A stretch of 64,000 nucleotides of DNA, taken from the NCBI GenBank assembly GCA_016712315.1, contig JADJRG010000026.1, forward strand, positions 62,001-126,000. The letters run 5' to 3'. Below the pieces are notes generated by a model. It worked only from the letters and a program-made list of their open reading frames with translations. It was not told the origin of the DNA and searched no databases. This DNA is from Nannocystis sp. GTDB lineage: Bacteria; Myxococcota_A; Polyangia; Nannocystales; Nannocystaceae. The position numbers were made by a program, and so were the translations under genes. Below, piece by piece: positions 44,938-55,700 of the stretch; position 1 is the stretch's first letter; the number at the start of each line of letters is the position of its first letter.

Positions 44938-47900
44938 ATGCCCCAGCCTGACAAGCGCTCTGTCCTGCAAGTCCTGACGAAGGCGCGCCTGCGCGAGCTG
45001 GTCGGGGCCTTCGAGCTCAAGCTCGCCGCTGCCGAGTCCAAGGACGCGCACATTGAGATCCTGGCCCGCTCGAAGAGGGCCACCCTTCCGCGTCTGCTCG
45101 AGCTGCTCATGCGCGACGAGCTCAAGGACATCTGCGCCGCTCACGGCCTCAGCGATAGCGGCCGCGAGAAGGCCCTCCTCGTCGCCCGCATCCTCGGCGA
45201 GCCGGATCTGAACGCTGCCCCCGACACCTCGCCGCCGCCATCTCCGTCCCTCGCCATCGCCTCATATCGCCAGCCTGCGGCTCCATGGCGCGACAGCGCC
45301 CCGCTCGAGCCCGGCCAGATCGTCCACGTCCGCAGCCGCCAGTACCTCGTCAACGAGGTCGTCCCTCCGCCGCAGCCCGGCCACGCCACGCTCCTGCGCC
45401 TCTCCTGCCTCGAGGACGACGCCCAGGGTGATCCCCTCGAGGTCCTCTGGGAGCACGAGCTCGACGCCCGCGTGCTCGGCCGCGCCTCTTGGGATCGCGT
45501 CACCACCCGCGGCTTCGACCGCCCCGAGCTGTTCTCCGCCTATCTCCACACCCTGCGCTGGAGCTGCGTCACCGCAACCAACCCCAACCTCTTCCAGGCT
45601 CCTTACCGCGCCGGCATCGAGGTCAAGGACTACCAGCTCGAGCCCCTGCGCAAGGCCCTCGCCATGCCGCGCGTGCGCCTCTTTATCGCCGACGACGTCG
45701 GCCTCGGCAAGACCATCGAAGCCGGCCTCATCCTCCGCGAGATGCTCCTGCGCCAGCGCGTGCGCCGCGTCGTCGTCGCCTGTCCGCCCTCCGTCGTGCG
45801 CCAGTGGCAGGAGGAGATGGAGCAGCGCTTCGGCCTCACCTTTGTCATCCTCGACCGCGACTACGTCGCCGCCTGCCGGCGCGAGCGCGGCTACGGCGTC
45901 AACCCCTGGACCACCCACACCCGCTTCATCGTCTCGCACCCCCTGCTGCGCGACGAGGCCTACGCAGCCCCGCTGCACGACTGGCTGCGCGACGAGGCCG
46001 ACGCCCGCGGCGGCGACGACGAGCTCGCTCCGCAGTCGCTGCTCATCTTCGACGAGGCCCACAACGCCGCCCCCGCCAGTGGCGCCCGCTACGCCGTCGA
46101 CTCGCACTTCACGCGCGCCGTGCGGGGCATCGCCCGCCGCTTCGAGCACCGCCTCTTCCTCTCTGCCACACCGCACAACGGCCACTCCAACTCCTTCACC
46201 GCCCTCCTGGAGATCCTCGACCCCGACCGCTTCTGCCGCGGCGTCCCGCCCGACGAGCGCCTGCTCGCCGAGGTCATGGTCCGCCGCCTCAAGAGCGACC
46301 TGCGCGAGCTCTCCCCCGGCGACTTCCCGGAGCGCCGCGTCGTGCCCGAGCTCCTCGACGGCCTCCCCGAGGACGCCCCCGAGCTCAGCCTCTCCAGGCT
46401 CCTCCAGCGCTACCGCGACCTGCGCGAGGCCAGGCTCGCCCAGCTCCCCCGCGGCCAGCGCGCCGCCGGTCTGCTCGTCGTGCTCGCCCTGCAAAAGCGC
46501 CTGCTCTCCTCGATCGAGGCCTTCGCCTGCACCCTCCGCGTGCACCGGCGCGCCGCCGACAAGCCGCAAACATCCGCCCTCGACGCCCCCACCGACCTCC
46601 TGTCTCAAAGTACAGGTTCCGATGACGAGCGCGCCGAGCTCGACGAGGACGAGGTCGACCACGAGGCCGCGGCCCAGCTCGAGCGCCTCACCACCGGCAC
46701 CCCCGCCACCAACGCCGAGGAGCGCGCCCTCCTGGCCGAGATGGCCGCCATCGCCGAGGCCGCCCGCCACCGCCCCGACGCCCGCGTCCGCCGCCTGATC
46801 GCCTGGCTGCGGGACAACCTCTGCCCCGCCCTCGGCCAGGAGGGCGCCCGTTGGCACGATCGCCGCGTCCTCCTCTTCACCGAGTACGCCGACACCAAGC
46901 GCTACCTCATGCAGCAGCTCACCGCCGCCGTCGCCGGCAGCGACCAGGCCGAGCTGCGCATCGGCGCCTTCCACGGCGGCATGGGCGACGACGCTCGCGA
47001 GAAGATCAAGCTCGCCTTTAACGCCGACCCCGCGCACCACCCCCTGCGCATCCTCGTCGCCACCGACGCCGCCCGCGAGGGCGTCAACCTGCAAAACCAC
47101 TGCGCGGACCTGTTCCACTTCGATGTGCCCTGGAACCCCAGCCGCATGGAGCAGCGTAACGGTCGCATCGATCGCAAGCTCCAGCGCGCCCCCGTCGTGC
47201 ACTGCCGCTACTTCGTGCTGCCGCAGCGCGCCGAGGACCGCGTGCTCGACGTCCTGGTCCGCAAGACCGCCACCATCCAGCGCGAGCTCGGCAGCCTCTC
47301 CCCCGTGGTCGAGCGCGACCTCGGCAACCTCCTGCTCACCGGGATCGCCCACCCCCGCGAGGCCGAACTCACCGCCGAGATCGCCGCGATCGAGCCGCGC
47401 CGCAAGACCCTGCTCGACCTCCAGATCGAGCGCGAACTCGAGCAGGTCCGCCAGCGCCAGCACGACCTCAAGCTCCGCGTCGCCGAGCTGCGCGGCCTGC
47501 TCGCCACCTCCCGCGACTGGCTCGGCCTGCGCGACGACCACTTCCGCGGCGCCCTCTCTGCTGCCCTCGGCCTGCTCGGCGCCGAGGCCCTGCAGCCCCT
47601 CGACGAGGCCGCCGCCCGCGTCGACCCCCAGCGCGCCCGCTGGCAGATCCCCGCCCTCCATCGCCGCGCTGGCGCCGACCCGAGCTGGGCCACCACCCTC
47701 GACGCCCTGCGAGCCCCCCGCAAGAAGCAGCAGTCCCTCGGCGAGTGGCGCCGCGACGCGCCCATCCGCCCCGTCGTCTTCCACGACCCCGGCAACCTCG
47801 ACGGCGAGGTCGTGCACCTTCACCTCGAGCACCGCGTCGTCCAGCGCCTGCTCGGCCGCTTCCTCTCCCAGGGCTTCGTGCACGACGAGCTCAGCCGCGC

Positions 47901-48534
47901 CTGCGTCTGCCGCAGCGACGACCCCCAGCCCAAGCTCGTGATCCTCGGCCGCCTCTCGCTCTACGGCCCGCGCGCCGCCAGGCTGCACGACGAGATCCTC
48001 GCCATCGCCGCCGAGTGGTTCGAGCCCGACGCCCGCCGCAAGAAGCTCAGCGCCCTGCCCCGCGTCGCCCGCGACGAGGTCCTCGCCAACCTCGAGACCG
48101 CGCTCGCCACCCCGCGCCTGCGCGAGGTCCCCCCGGCCCTGCTGGCCCGCCTCCAGGGCTTCGCCGCCCGGGACGTCGCCGATCTGCTGCCCCAGCTCGA
48201 GACGCGCGCCCGCGAGCGGATCGCCAGCGCCGAGCAGAGCCTGCGCAGACGCGGCGAGCAGGAGGCCGCCGCGCTCACGCAGGTCATCACCGGCCAGATC
48301 GCCCGGATCCACAACCAGATCCGCGCCCACGACGACGACCAGCAGACCCTCAAGCTCGGCGACGAGGCTGAACGCCGCCAGCTCGCCGCCGACCGCCGCT
48401 ACTGGGACACCCGCCTCCCCGAGCTCGCCGCCGAGTCCGAGCGCGCCCCCGCCGCGATCCAGGCCGGCTACGTCGTCCAGGCCGTCCGGATCGAGCCCGT
48501 CGGCGTCGTCTACCTCTGGCCCGTCTCCGCCTGA
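44938..48534 (+). CDS. drmD: DISARM SNF2-like helicase DrmD
   Basis: A 1198-residue SNF2-family helicase, the marker of class 1 DISARM. Residues 1-85 form a SAP-like helical region (RARL-type: KARLRELVGAFELKL). The Walker A DDVGLGKTIEAGL is near residue 252, FDEAHN near 371, LSATPHNGH near 407. The C-terminal helicase lobe has FHGGMGDDAREKIK near 677, DAAREGVNLQ near 709 and the Arg finger region QRNGRIDRK near 740. A long coiled C-terminal part follows. The frame opens at GTG 44914; ATG 44938 fits the family start better. drmMI follows after 12 nt. Confidence 0.93.
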   Translation: MPQPDKRSVLQVLTKARLRELVGAFELKLAAAESKDAHIEILARSKRATLPRLLELLMRDELKDICAAHGLSDSGREKALLVARILGEPDLNAAPDTSPPPSPSLAIASYRQPAAPWRDSAPLEPGQIVHVRSRQYLVNEVVPPPQPGHATLLRLSCLEDDAQGDPLEVLWEHELDARVLGRASWDRVTTRGFDRPELFSAYLHTLRWSCVTATNPNLFQAPYRAGIEVKDYQLEPLRKALAMPRVRLFIADDVGLGKTIEAGLILREMLLRQRVRRVVVACPPSVVRQWQEEMEQRFGLTFVILDRDYVAACRRERGYGVNPWTTHTRFIVSHPLLRDEAYAAPLHDWLRDEADARGGDDELAPQSLLIFDEAHNAAPASGARYAVDSHFTRAVRGIARRFEHRLFLSATPHNGHSNSFTALLEILDPDRFCRGVPPDERLLAEVMVRRLKSDLRELSPGDFPERRVVPELLDGLPEDAPELSLSRLLQRYRDLREARLAQLPRGQRAAGLLVVLALQKRLLSSIEAFACTLRVHRRAADKPQTSALDAPTDLLSQSTGSDDERAELDEDEVDHEAAAQLERLTTGTPATNAEERALLAEMAAIAEAARHRPDARVRRLIAWLRDNLCPALGQEGARWHDRRVLLFTEYADTKRYLMQQLTAAVAGSDQAELRIGAFHGGMGDDAREKIKLAFNADPAHHPLRILVATDAAREGVNLQNHCADLFHFDVPWNPSRMEQRNGRIDRKLQRAPVVHCRYFVLPQRAEDRVLDVLVRKTATIQRELGSLSPVVERDLGNLLLTGIAHPREAELTAEIAAIEPRRKTLLDLQIERELEQVRQRQHDLKLRVAELRGLLATSRDWLGLRDDHFRGALSAALGLLGAEALQPLDEAAARVDPQRARWQIPALHRRAGADPSWATTLDALRAPRKKQQSLGEWRRDAPIRPVVFHDPGNLDGEVVHLHLEHRVVQRLLGRFLSQGFVHDELSRACVCRSDDPQPKLVILGRLSLYGPRAARLHDEILAIAAEWFEPDARRKKLSALPRVARDEVLANLETALATPRLREVPPALLARLQGFAARDVADLLPQLETRARERIASAEQSLRRRGEQEAAALTQVITGQIARIHNQIRAHDDDQQTLKLGDEAERRQLAADRRYWDTRLPELAAESERAPAAIQAGYVVQAVRIEPVGVVYLWPVSA

Positions 48535-48546
48535 CCCCACCCAGCC

Positions 48547-51500
48547 ATGCCCCACGACCCCGTTCTCCTCGCCCACAAACAATGGCTCGGCTACCTCCAG
48601 CCGGTCGGCCTCGTCGTCGCTCCGCACGCCCTGCTCGCCGCCCAGGCCGTCGTCCCCGAGCACGTCTCCGAGCTCCAGCAGCAGATCCGCGCCCTCACCC
48701 GCACGCCCGACGACCCCGGCGCCGCGTTCGGCCCCATCCGCGACCACCGCGCGCTCTTCATCGAGCTCCTCGGCTGGCGCCCCTCCGACCTCATCGAGGC
48801 CCCCGAATCCCTCGCCCACCCCCTCCCCGAATACGGCGAGACCCTCCGCCCCACCTTCGCCGTCCCCGACCCCTCCGCCTCCCCCGAACACCCCTGGCTG
48901 CTCCTCGTCCAGGTCCTCCCCCCCGGCACCGACCTCGACGCCCCTCCGCCCGCCTCCGCCCACAACTGGGACGCACCTCCCCAGGCCAAATTCGAGCGCC
49001 TCCTCCGCGAGACCGGCGTCCCCATCGGCCTGCTCTGCAACGGCGAGACCCTACGCCTCGTCCACGCCCCCCGCGGCGAGACCTCCGGCCACCTCAGCTT
49101 CCCCGTCGCCGCCATGTGCGAGGTCTCCGGCCGGCCCATCCTGGGCGCCCTGACCATGCTGCTCGGCGCCGACCGCCTCTTTAGCGAGGCCGATAACCGC
49201 CGCCTCCCCGCCCTCCTCACAGAGTCCAGAAAGTACCAAAACGAGGTCTCCACCCGCCTCGCCGAGCAGGTCCTCGGCGCCCTGCTCGAGCTCCTCCGCG
49301 GCCTGCAGGCCGCCGACGAGGCCACCCGCGGTCAGCTCCTCGGCGAGCTCTCCCGCCAGGACCCCCAGCACATCTACGGCGGCCTGCTCACCGTCCTGCT
49401 CCGCCTCGTCTTCCTCCTCTACGCCGAGGACCGCGGCCTCATGCCCGGCGAGCCCACCTGGGCCGCCCACTACAGCGTCACCGGCCTCTACCTGCGGCTA
49501 CGCGAGGACGCCGGCCGCCACCCCGACACCATGGACCAGCGCTTCGGCGCCTGGGCGGGCCTCCTGTCCCTGTTCCGCCTGGTCTACACCGGCGGCACCC
49601 ACGACCGCCTCCACCTGCCCGCCCGCGAGGGCCGCCTCTTCGACCCCGACAGCTACCCCTTCTTAGAAGGCCGCACCCGCGCCGGGGCCTGGCAGCCCGG
49701 CGAGCGCCACGAGGCCCCCCGCGTCCCCGACGGCGTGCTCTGGCGCGTCCTCCAGGCCCTCCTCCTCCTCGACGGCGAGCGCCTCTCCTACCGCACCCTC
49801 GATGTCGAGCAGATCGGCTCGGTCTACGAGTCCATGATGGGCTTTAAGCTGGAGCGCGCCACCGGCCCCAGCGTCGCCGTGAAGCCGCAGCACGTGGTCG
49901 TCGACCTCAGCGCCCTGCTGTCCCAAAAGCCAGACGCCCGCGCCAAATTCTTAAAAGAGACCGCCGGCTGCGACCTCACCGGCGCCAGCCTGGCCGCCCT
50001 CAAGGCCGCAAAGACCCCCGAGGACGCGCTCGCCGCCCTCGGCCGCAAACAAAGCCCCCGCACCCCCGCGATCGTGCCCGCCGGCTCCCTCTACCTCCAG
50101 CCCGGCGAGGAGCGCCGCAAGTCCGGCTCCCACTACACCCCGCGAAGCCTCACCGGCCCGATCGTGCGCACCACCCTGCGCCCCATTTTAGAGAGCCTGG
50201 GCGAGCGCCCGACCCCCGCCCAGATCCTCGACCTCAAGCTCTGCGACCCCGCCATGGGCTCCGGCGCCTTTTTGGTCGAGGCCGCCCGCCAGCTCGGCGA
50301 ACACCTCCGCCGCGCCTGGGATCTTCATAAATGCACCCCGGCGATCCCCACCGACGAGGATCCCGACCTGCACGCCCGCAGGCTCGTCGCCCAGCAATGC
50401 CTCTACGGCGTCGACAAAAACCCCTTCGCGGTCGACCTCGCGAAATTGTCGCTGTGGCTGGTCACGCTGGCAAAAGACCATCCCTTCACCTTCCTGGATC
50501 ACGCGCTCAAACACGGCGATAGCCTGGTTGGTTTAAACAAGGGCCAGATCGCAGAATTCCGCTGGGATCACGAGACAAGGCTCCACGGGCCGCTCTTCGA
50601 GCACTTTAAAAAACAAGTCGGCAAGGCCACCGCCCTGCGCCGCGAGATCCACAGCTACGGCGACGAACAAGAAGCCGCCAAGCGCAGCTCCCTAAAAAGC
50701 GCAGACGACGCGACCCACGAGGCACGCCTGATCGGCGACGCCGTGATCCACGCGTTCTTCTCCGAAGATTCTGATAAAAAACGCAACCAGCGCCGCGAAG
50801 AAATTTTTAAAGAGGTCGTCCAGCCCGCCCAAAAAGGCGATCCGAGGGCCCTCAACCGGCTAGAACAACTCCGCACCGAACTCCGCACCGGCGACAAGCC
50901 TCTGTCCCCCTTCCACTGGGAGATCGAGTTCCCCGAGGTCTTCGACCGCGAGAATCCAGGTTTCGACTGCTTCGTCGGCAACCCGCCGTTCGCTGGCAAA
51001 AACACGGCCACCAACAGCAACTCGCTGAACCACCTCGACTGGCTCAAGACAATACACGAACACACGCATGGCAATGCAGACTTGGTTGCTCAATTCTTCA
51101 GACGAGCTTTTATCCTGCTCCGCAACGAAGGCTGCCTCGGATTAGTGGCCACAAATACGATTTCGCAAGGTGACACCAGAGGAACGGGGCTAGAGTGGCT
51201 CTGCACTCACGGGGGTGAAATCTACAATGCAACTCGTCGCCTAAAATGGCCTGGGGCCGCCGCCGTCATCGTTAGCATTCTGCACATCCAGAAAGGCGCC
51301 CACCAAGGCGCCAAATTTCTTGACGAACAAAAATCGCCTCGAATCACGGCATTTCTTCTGACGACGGGTGGCAATACAGTACCAGAGCCCTTGTTCGCAA
51401 ACAAGCGCCTCAGCTTTAAGGGAAGCGTACTATTAGGACCTGGTTTCACGTTCGATGACACCAACGACGATGCCTCAAGCTTAGAGGCCATGCACGCATT

Positions 51501-52530
51501 AACCGCACGCAACCCGCGCAACAAGGAGCGGATTTTCCCCTACATTGGGGGCTTAGAAGTTAACAGCATTCCCACGCATACGCCTCGCAGATTCGCAATT
51601 AACTTCGGCGAAATGCCCGAAGATGAAGCGCGAAAGTGGCCTGACCTGATGCACATCGTAGAATCCAAGGTCAAACCACAACGACTTGCTCAAAATCGAG
51701 AGAGCCGGGCCTCCTCTTGGTGGCTATATGGCGAACCAACCCCCGCGTTATATCGAACAATCGCAGGCCTAACGCGCGTCCTCGTAACATCACAGACATC
51801 AAAACATCGTTCGTTTACATGGTTAACAAACCCCATGGTTTACGATCAAAAACTAGTCATCTTCGCAAGCGAGCTTTCCAGCTTCTTCGCGGTCCTCCAG
51901 TCACGGAGTCATGGAATATGGGAGGGTCTGCTGGGCTCCACAATGAAAGATGATCCTGTCTACACCCCGAGCGACTGCTTCGAGACCTTCCCCTTCCCGC
52001 CCGACTGGCAGCAAGACCCCGCCCTCGAGCAGGCCGGCAAGCGCTACTACGAGTTCCGCGCCGACCTCATGGTCCGCAACAACGAGGGCTTAACCACCAC
52101 CTACAACCGCTTCCACGACCCCGACGAGTCATCTCCAGACATTTTAAAATTACGCGAGCTCCACGCCGAGATGGACCGCGCCGTGCTGACGGCCTACGGC
52201 TGGACCGACCTCGCCGAGCGCGCCACCTGCGAGTTCCGCCTCGACTACGAGGACGACGACGCCGCCGCCGACGACGACGCCCCCCGCGCGCGGGCCAAAA
52301 AGAAGCCCTGGCGCTACCGCTGGCCCCAAGACTTCCATGACGAAGTCCTCGCCCGCCTCCTCGACCTCAACCAGCAGCGCGCCGCCGAAGAACGCCTCGC
52401 CGGCCCCACCGCCCCCTCCCCCAAGTCCAGCGCCAAGCCCACCAAAAAAACCACCAAAAAGACCAGCAAGCGCAGTTCCAGATCCACCGGCCCCACCCAA
52501 ACCGCCCTCCTCCCCCCCGACGACGACTGA
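48547..52530 (+). CDS. drmMI: DISARM N6-adenine DNA methyltransferase DrmMI
   Basis: A full-length 1327-residue methylase. SAM motif DPAMGSGAFLVEAAR is near residue 567 and the catalytic NPPF near 811 (FVGNPPFAGK). The N-terminal ~400 residues are helical and probably contact partners; the part after NPPF is expected to read the target sequence. Base composition changes sharply between about 51040 and 51955 (residues ~830-1135): GC drops from about 80% to about 40-55%, and codons such as ATA, TTA, AGA and AAA appear. The frame stays intact throughout. The tail is Lys/Thr/Pro-rich. It sits between drmD and drmA; the marks it places let DISARM spare host DNA. Confidence 0.93.
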   Translation: MPHDPVLLAHKQWLGYLQPVGLVVAPHALLAAQAVVPEHVSELQQQIRALTRTPDDPGAAFGPIRDHRALFIELLGWRPSDLIEAPESLAHPLPEYGETLRPTFAVPDPSASPEHPWLLLVQVLPPGTDLDAPPPASAHNWDAPPQAKFERLLRETGVPIGLLCNGETLRLVHAPRGETSGHLSFPVAAMCEVSGRPILGALTMLLGADRLFSEADNRRLPALLTESRKYQNEVSTRLAEQVLGALLELLRGLQAADEATRGQLLGELSRQDPQHIYGGLLTVLLRLVFLLYAEDRGLMPGEPTWAAHYSVTGLYLRLREDAGRHPDTMDQRFGAWAGLLSLFRLVYTGGTHDRLHLPAREGRLFDPDSYPFLEGRTRAGAWQPGERHEAPRVPDGVLWRVLQALLLLDGERLSYRTLDVEQIGSVYESMMGFKLERATGPSVAVKPQHVVVDLSALLSQKPDARAKFLKETAGCDLTGASLAALKAAKTPEDALAALGRKQSPRTPAIVPAGSLYLQPGEERRKSGSHYTPRSLTGPIVRTTLRPILESLGERPTPAQILDLKLCDPAMGSGAFLVEAARQLGEHLRRAWDLHKCTPAIPTDEDPDLHARRLVAQQCLYGVDKNPFAVDLAKLSLWLVTLAKDHPFTFLDHALKHGDSLVGLNKGQIAEFRWDHETRLHGPLFEHFKKQVGKATALRREIHSYGDEQEAAKRSSLKSADDATHEARLIGDAVIHAFFSEDSDKKRNQRREEIFKEVVQPAQKGDPRALNRLEQLRTELRTGDKPLSPFHWEIEFPEVFDRENPGFDCFVGNPPFAGKNTATNSNSLNHLDWLKTIHEHTHGNADLVAQFFRRAFILLRNEGCLGLVATNTISQGDTRGTGLEWLCTHGGEIYNATRRLKWPGAAAVIVSILHIQKGAHQGAKFLDEQKSPRITAFLLTTGGNTVPEPLFANKRLSFKGSVLLGPGFTFDDTNDDASSLEAMHALTARNPRNKERIFPYIGGLEVNSIPTHTPRRFAINFGEMPEDEARKWPDLMHIVESKVKPQRLAQNRESRASSWWLYGEPTPALYRTIAGLTRVLVTSQTSKHRSFTWLTNPMVYDQKLVIFASELSSFFAVLQSRSHGIWEGLLGSTMKDDPVYTPSDCFETFPFPPDWQQDPALEQAGKRYYEFRADLMVRNNEGLTTTYNRFHDPDESSPDILKLRELHAEMDRAVLTAYGWTDLAERATCEFRLDYEDDDAAADDDAPRARAKKKPWRYRWPQDFHDEVLARLLDLNQQRAAEERLAGPTAPSPKSSAKPTKKTTKKTSKRSSRSTGPTQTALLPPDDD

Positions 52531-52797
52531 CCCTCCTTGCCCAGGCACCATCATGCCATCACGCTGCCCGTTGGCCTGGTCTAACATCACTCGAGCCACG
52601 GCCTGCTCGCCACGGCATGCAGTGTACGACGCCTTCGACCTCGAGATCCACGACGACGCTCACCCGACGGTGACCCGGTCGGATCCCCTCGCCAGCACCG
52701 CGACGATTCCTCGCCGGCCCCTGACCCTGACCCTCGCAGCAACCCCAGACCCCAGCTTTCGCTGGTCTTCGGTTGACGATCCGGGTACCGTCCTCGC
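52531..52797. other. Spacer between drmMI and drmA without a gene
   Basis: 267 bp in the position where the first DISARM locus carries the ART-like and Cys-rich genes (2570-3813). I see no plausible coding frame, no strong hairpin and no remnant of those two genes. Confidence 0.5.
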
Positions 52798-55700
52798 GTG
52801 TCGCCTTCTGCCCGTGTCCGTGATGCGCTAGCCTCGGCCCTCGCGCTTGATCTCGTCGGCCCGGAGCCCAGCGACGCGGGCCACGCCGAGGAGGTTTTGG
52901 CGATGGCGCCGGCGGTCTGGTACCTGACCGGCTTCCTCGTCCCCTTCGACGCGCCGCACCAGGACCGCGAGGGCGACGACGCGGACGGCGAGCTCGACGC
53001 CCCGAGCGAGCCAGGCTCGGGCGACGACGCCGCCGCGCCCGAGGTCGCCGCCGCGCGCAAGGGCCTGTTCCCCTCGTCCATGGGCATGACCGTGCTCGTA
53101 CCCCCCGAGACGCGCGCGCTGCACGTCCAAGTGTCATGGGGCGATTACACGCCCCTGGCCGCGCCCACGAGCAGCAGGGCCCAGCGCTCGACCCACTGGC
53201 GTCGCAGCCCGCGGCAAGAGCGGGTCCCCGTGCCCCTGCCGACCGAATCCACCGAGCCCGCGGCCCTCGCGGTCCCCCACAGCGACGGCCTCGAGCTCGC
53301 CGTCGCGGCCCGCCCGGTCCAAACCAGCGACGCCCTGCCCCCGGGCACCCGCGCGGTCTCGATCTTCCTGGTCAACCGCCGCAAGCCGGTGGAGGGCCCG
53401 CGCGAGCAGTCCTGGGCGTTTCAGACCCACCTCCGCGTCGACAGCGACGCCGACTTCGTCGCCCGCCCCGACCATCGCAGCGGCGAAGATTGGGACGACC
53501 GCGTCGCCGACCTGCAATACCGCGACGCGGTCGAGCACGCCGTCGGCCACAACGTATCGGTGCACGCAATCTGTCAGCCGGATGGCACCTGTCGCAGCGC
53601 CGAGACCACGTGGTTACCCCGCGCCTCGGTGGCCCGCGTCGTCCCCGGTCAGGTCGCGGACGTCGAGCTCGCCATGGAGGCCCTCGCCGCGAAGCCCTCG
53701 GGTCAGGCCGCTGCCGACGCGCTCGCGGCCTTGCCCGCGCGCTACAGCGAGTGGATCACCCGGCAGCCGCGCGGCGACCTCGGCCCCGCGCCGCGCCCGG
53801 AGACCGCCGTCGAGCTGCTCAACCGGGCCGAGGACGCCTGCCGCCGAATCTCCGCCGGGATAAGCCTCCTCGCCTCGGATCCGCTGGTCTGGGAGTCCTT
53901 TCGCCTCGCCAATCACTGCATCGCCGTCGCCTTGCGCCAGCGCGCCGGCCACGACCGCGTGATCCACCCGCAGGCCGCGCCCGCGCCCGCCTGGCGCCCG
54001 TTCCAGCTCGCCTTCATCTTGATGAACCTGGCCGGCCTCGCCGACCCCCTCCACGGCGACCGGCAGATCGTCGACCTGCTGTTCTTCCCGACCGGCGGCG
54101 GCAAGACCGAGGCCTACCTCGGCCTCGCCGCCTTCGCCTTGGTCCACCGCCGGCTCAAGCACCCCGGCCTCGCGGGCGCGGGCGTCGGCGTGCTGATGCG
54201 CTACACCCTGCGCCTCCTGACCCTCGATCAGCTCGGCCGCGCCGCGACCCTCATCTGCGCGCTCGAGATCGAGCGCCAAAAGGACCCGCAGCGCCTCGGC
54301 CCCTGGCCCTTCGAGATCGGCCTGTGGGTCGGCCAGTCCGCGACCCCCAACGAGATGGGCAGCAAGGGCGACAGCCGCCCCACCACCGCCCGCGCCCGCG
54401 TGCTCGCCTATCAGCGCGACGACCGGCGCCACCCCTCGCCGATCCCCCTTGAAAACTGCCCCTGGTGCGGCAGCAAGTTCGCCAGCCGCTCCTTCCGGCT
54501 CGTGCCGACCCCCGATCAGCCGCGCGCGCTCGAGATCCGCTGCATCGACCGCGACTGCCTCTTCACCCGCAACGCCGCCCTGCCGATCGTCGCCATCGAC
54601 GAGCCGCTGTATCGCCGCCTGCCCGCGTTCATTATCGCCACCGTCGATAAATTCGCCGCCCTCCCCTGGGTCGGCCAGACCGGCGCCCTGCTCGGCAAGG
54701 CCGACCGCGCCGACGCCGACGGCTTCTACGGCCCCTCCGAGCCCGGACGCGGCCGTCCGCTGCCCCATTCTCTGCTCCCGCCCGAGCTGATCATTCAGGA
54801 CGAGCTGCACCTGATCTCCGGCCCGCTCGGCACCATGGTCGGCCTCTACGAGACCGCGATCGACGCGATCTGCGAGCGCCGCGTCGGCGACGTCGCGGTC
54901 CGCCCAAAGATCATCGCCTCAACCGCCACCGTGCGCCGCGCCGAGCGCCAGATCCAGGCCCTCTTCGGGCGAACAGCGGTCGAGATCTTCCCGCCGCCCG
55001 GACCCGATCGCGCGGATTCGTTCTTCGCGCGCACCCTCGATGACCCCGACCAAGCCCGCCTCTACCTCGGCGTCGCCAGCCAAGGCCGCTCGCTCAAGGT
55101 CGTGCTCCTGCGCAGCTACCTCGCCCTGATGGCCGCCGCCCAGCGCCAGTACGACCTCGCCGGCGGCAAGAAGAACCCCGATAACCCCGCCGACCCGTAC
55201 ATGACCCTGCTCGGCTACTTCAACTCGCTGCGCGAGCTCGGCGGCAGCCGCCGCATCGTCGAGGACGAGGTCAACGCCCGCCTCGCCTATTACAACGAGC
55301 GCCGCCGCGACGGCGAGGCCAGCGGCAGCTTCGCGGACCGCAAGATCGATGACCTCCCGCAGGAGCTCACCTCGCGCGTGCGCACCAGCGAGGTCGCGGA
55401 GACCAAGCGCCGCCTCGGCCTCGGCTTCGCCGATAAGGAGCGCGTCGACGTCGCCCTCGCCACCAACATGATCTCCGTCGGCCTCGATATCGTCCGCCTC
55501 GGACTCATGGTCGTGCTCGGCCAGCCCAAGACCGCCTCCGAGTACATCCAGGCGACCAGCCGCGTCGGCCGCGACCCCGCCCGTCGCCCCGGTCTGGTCG
55601 TCGCCCTGCTCAATGTCCACCGCCCGCGCGACCGCTCGCATTATGAGCACTTCGCCGCCTGGCACGAGAGCTTCTATCGCTCCGTCGAGGCCACCAGCGT

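Noticed and set aside
45262..48963. 1233-codon open frame antisense to drmD
   Set aside because: Gly/Ala/Glu/Val-only composition, a shadow caused by the extreme GC at third codon positions of drmD; no family motifs.
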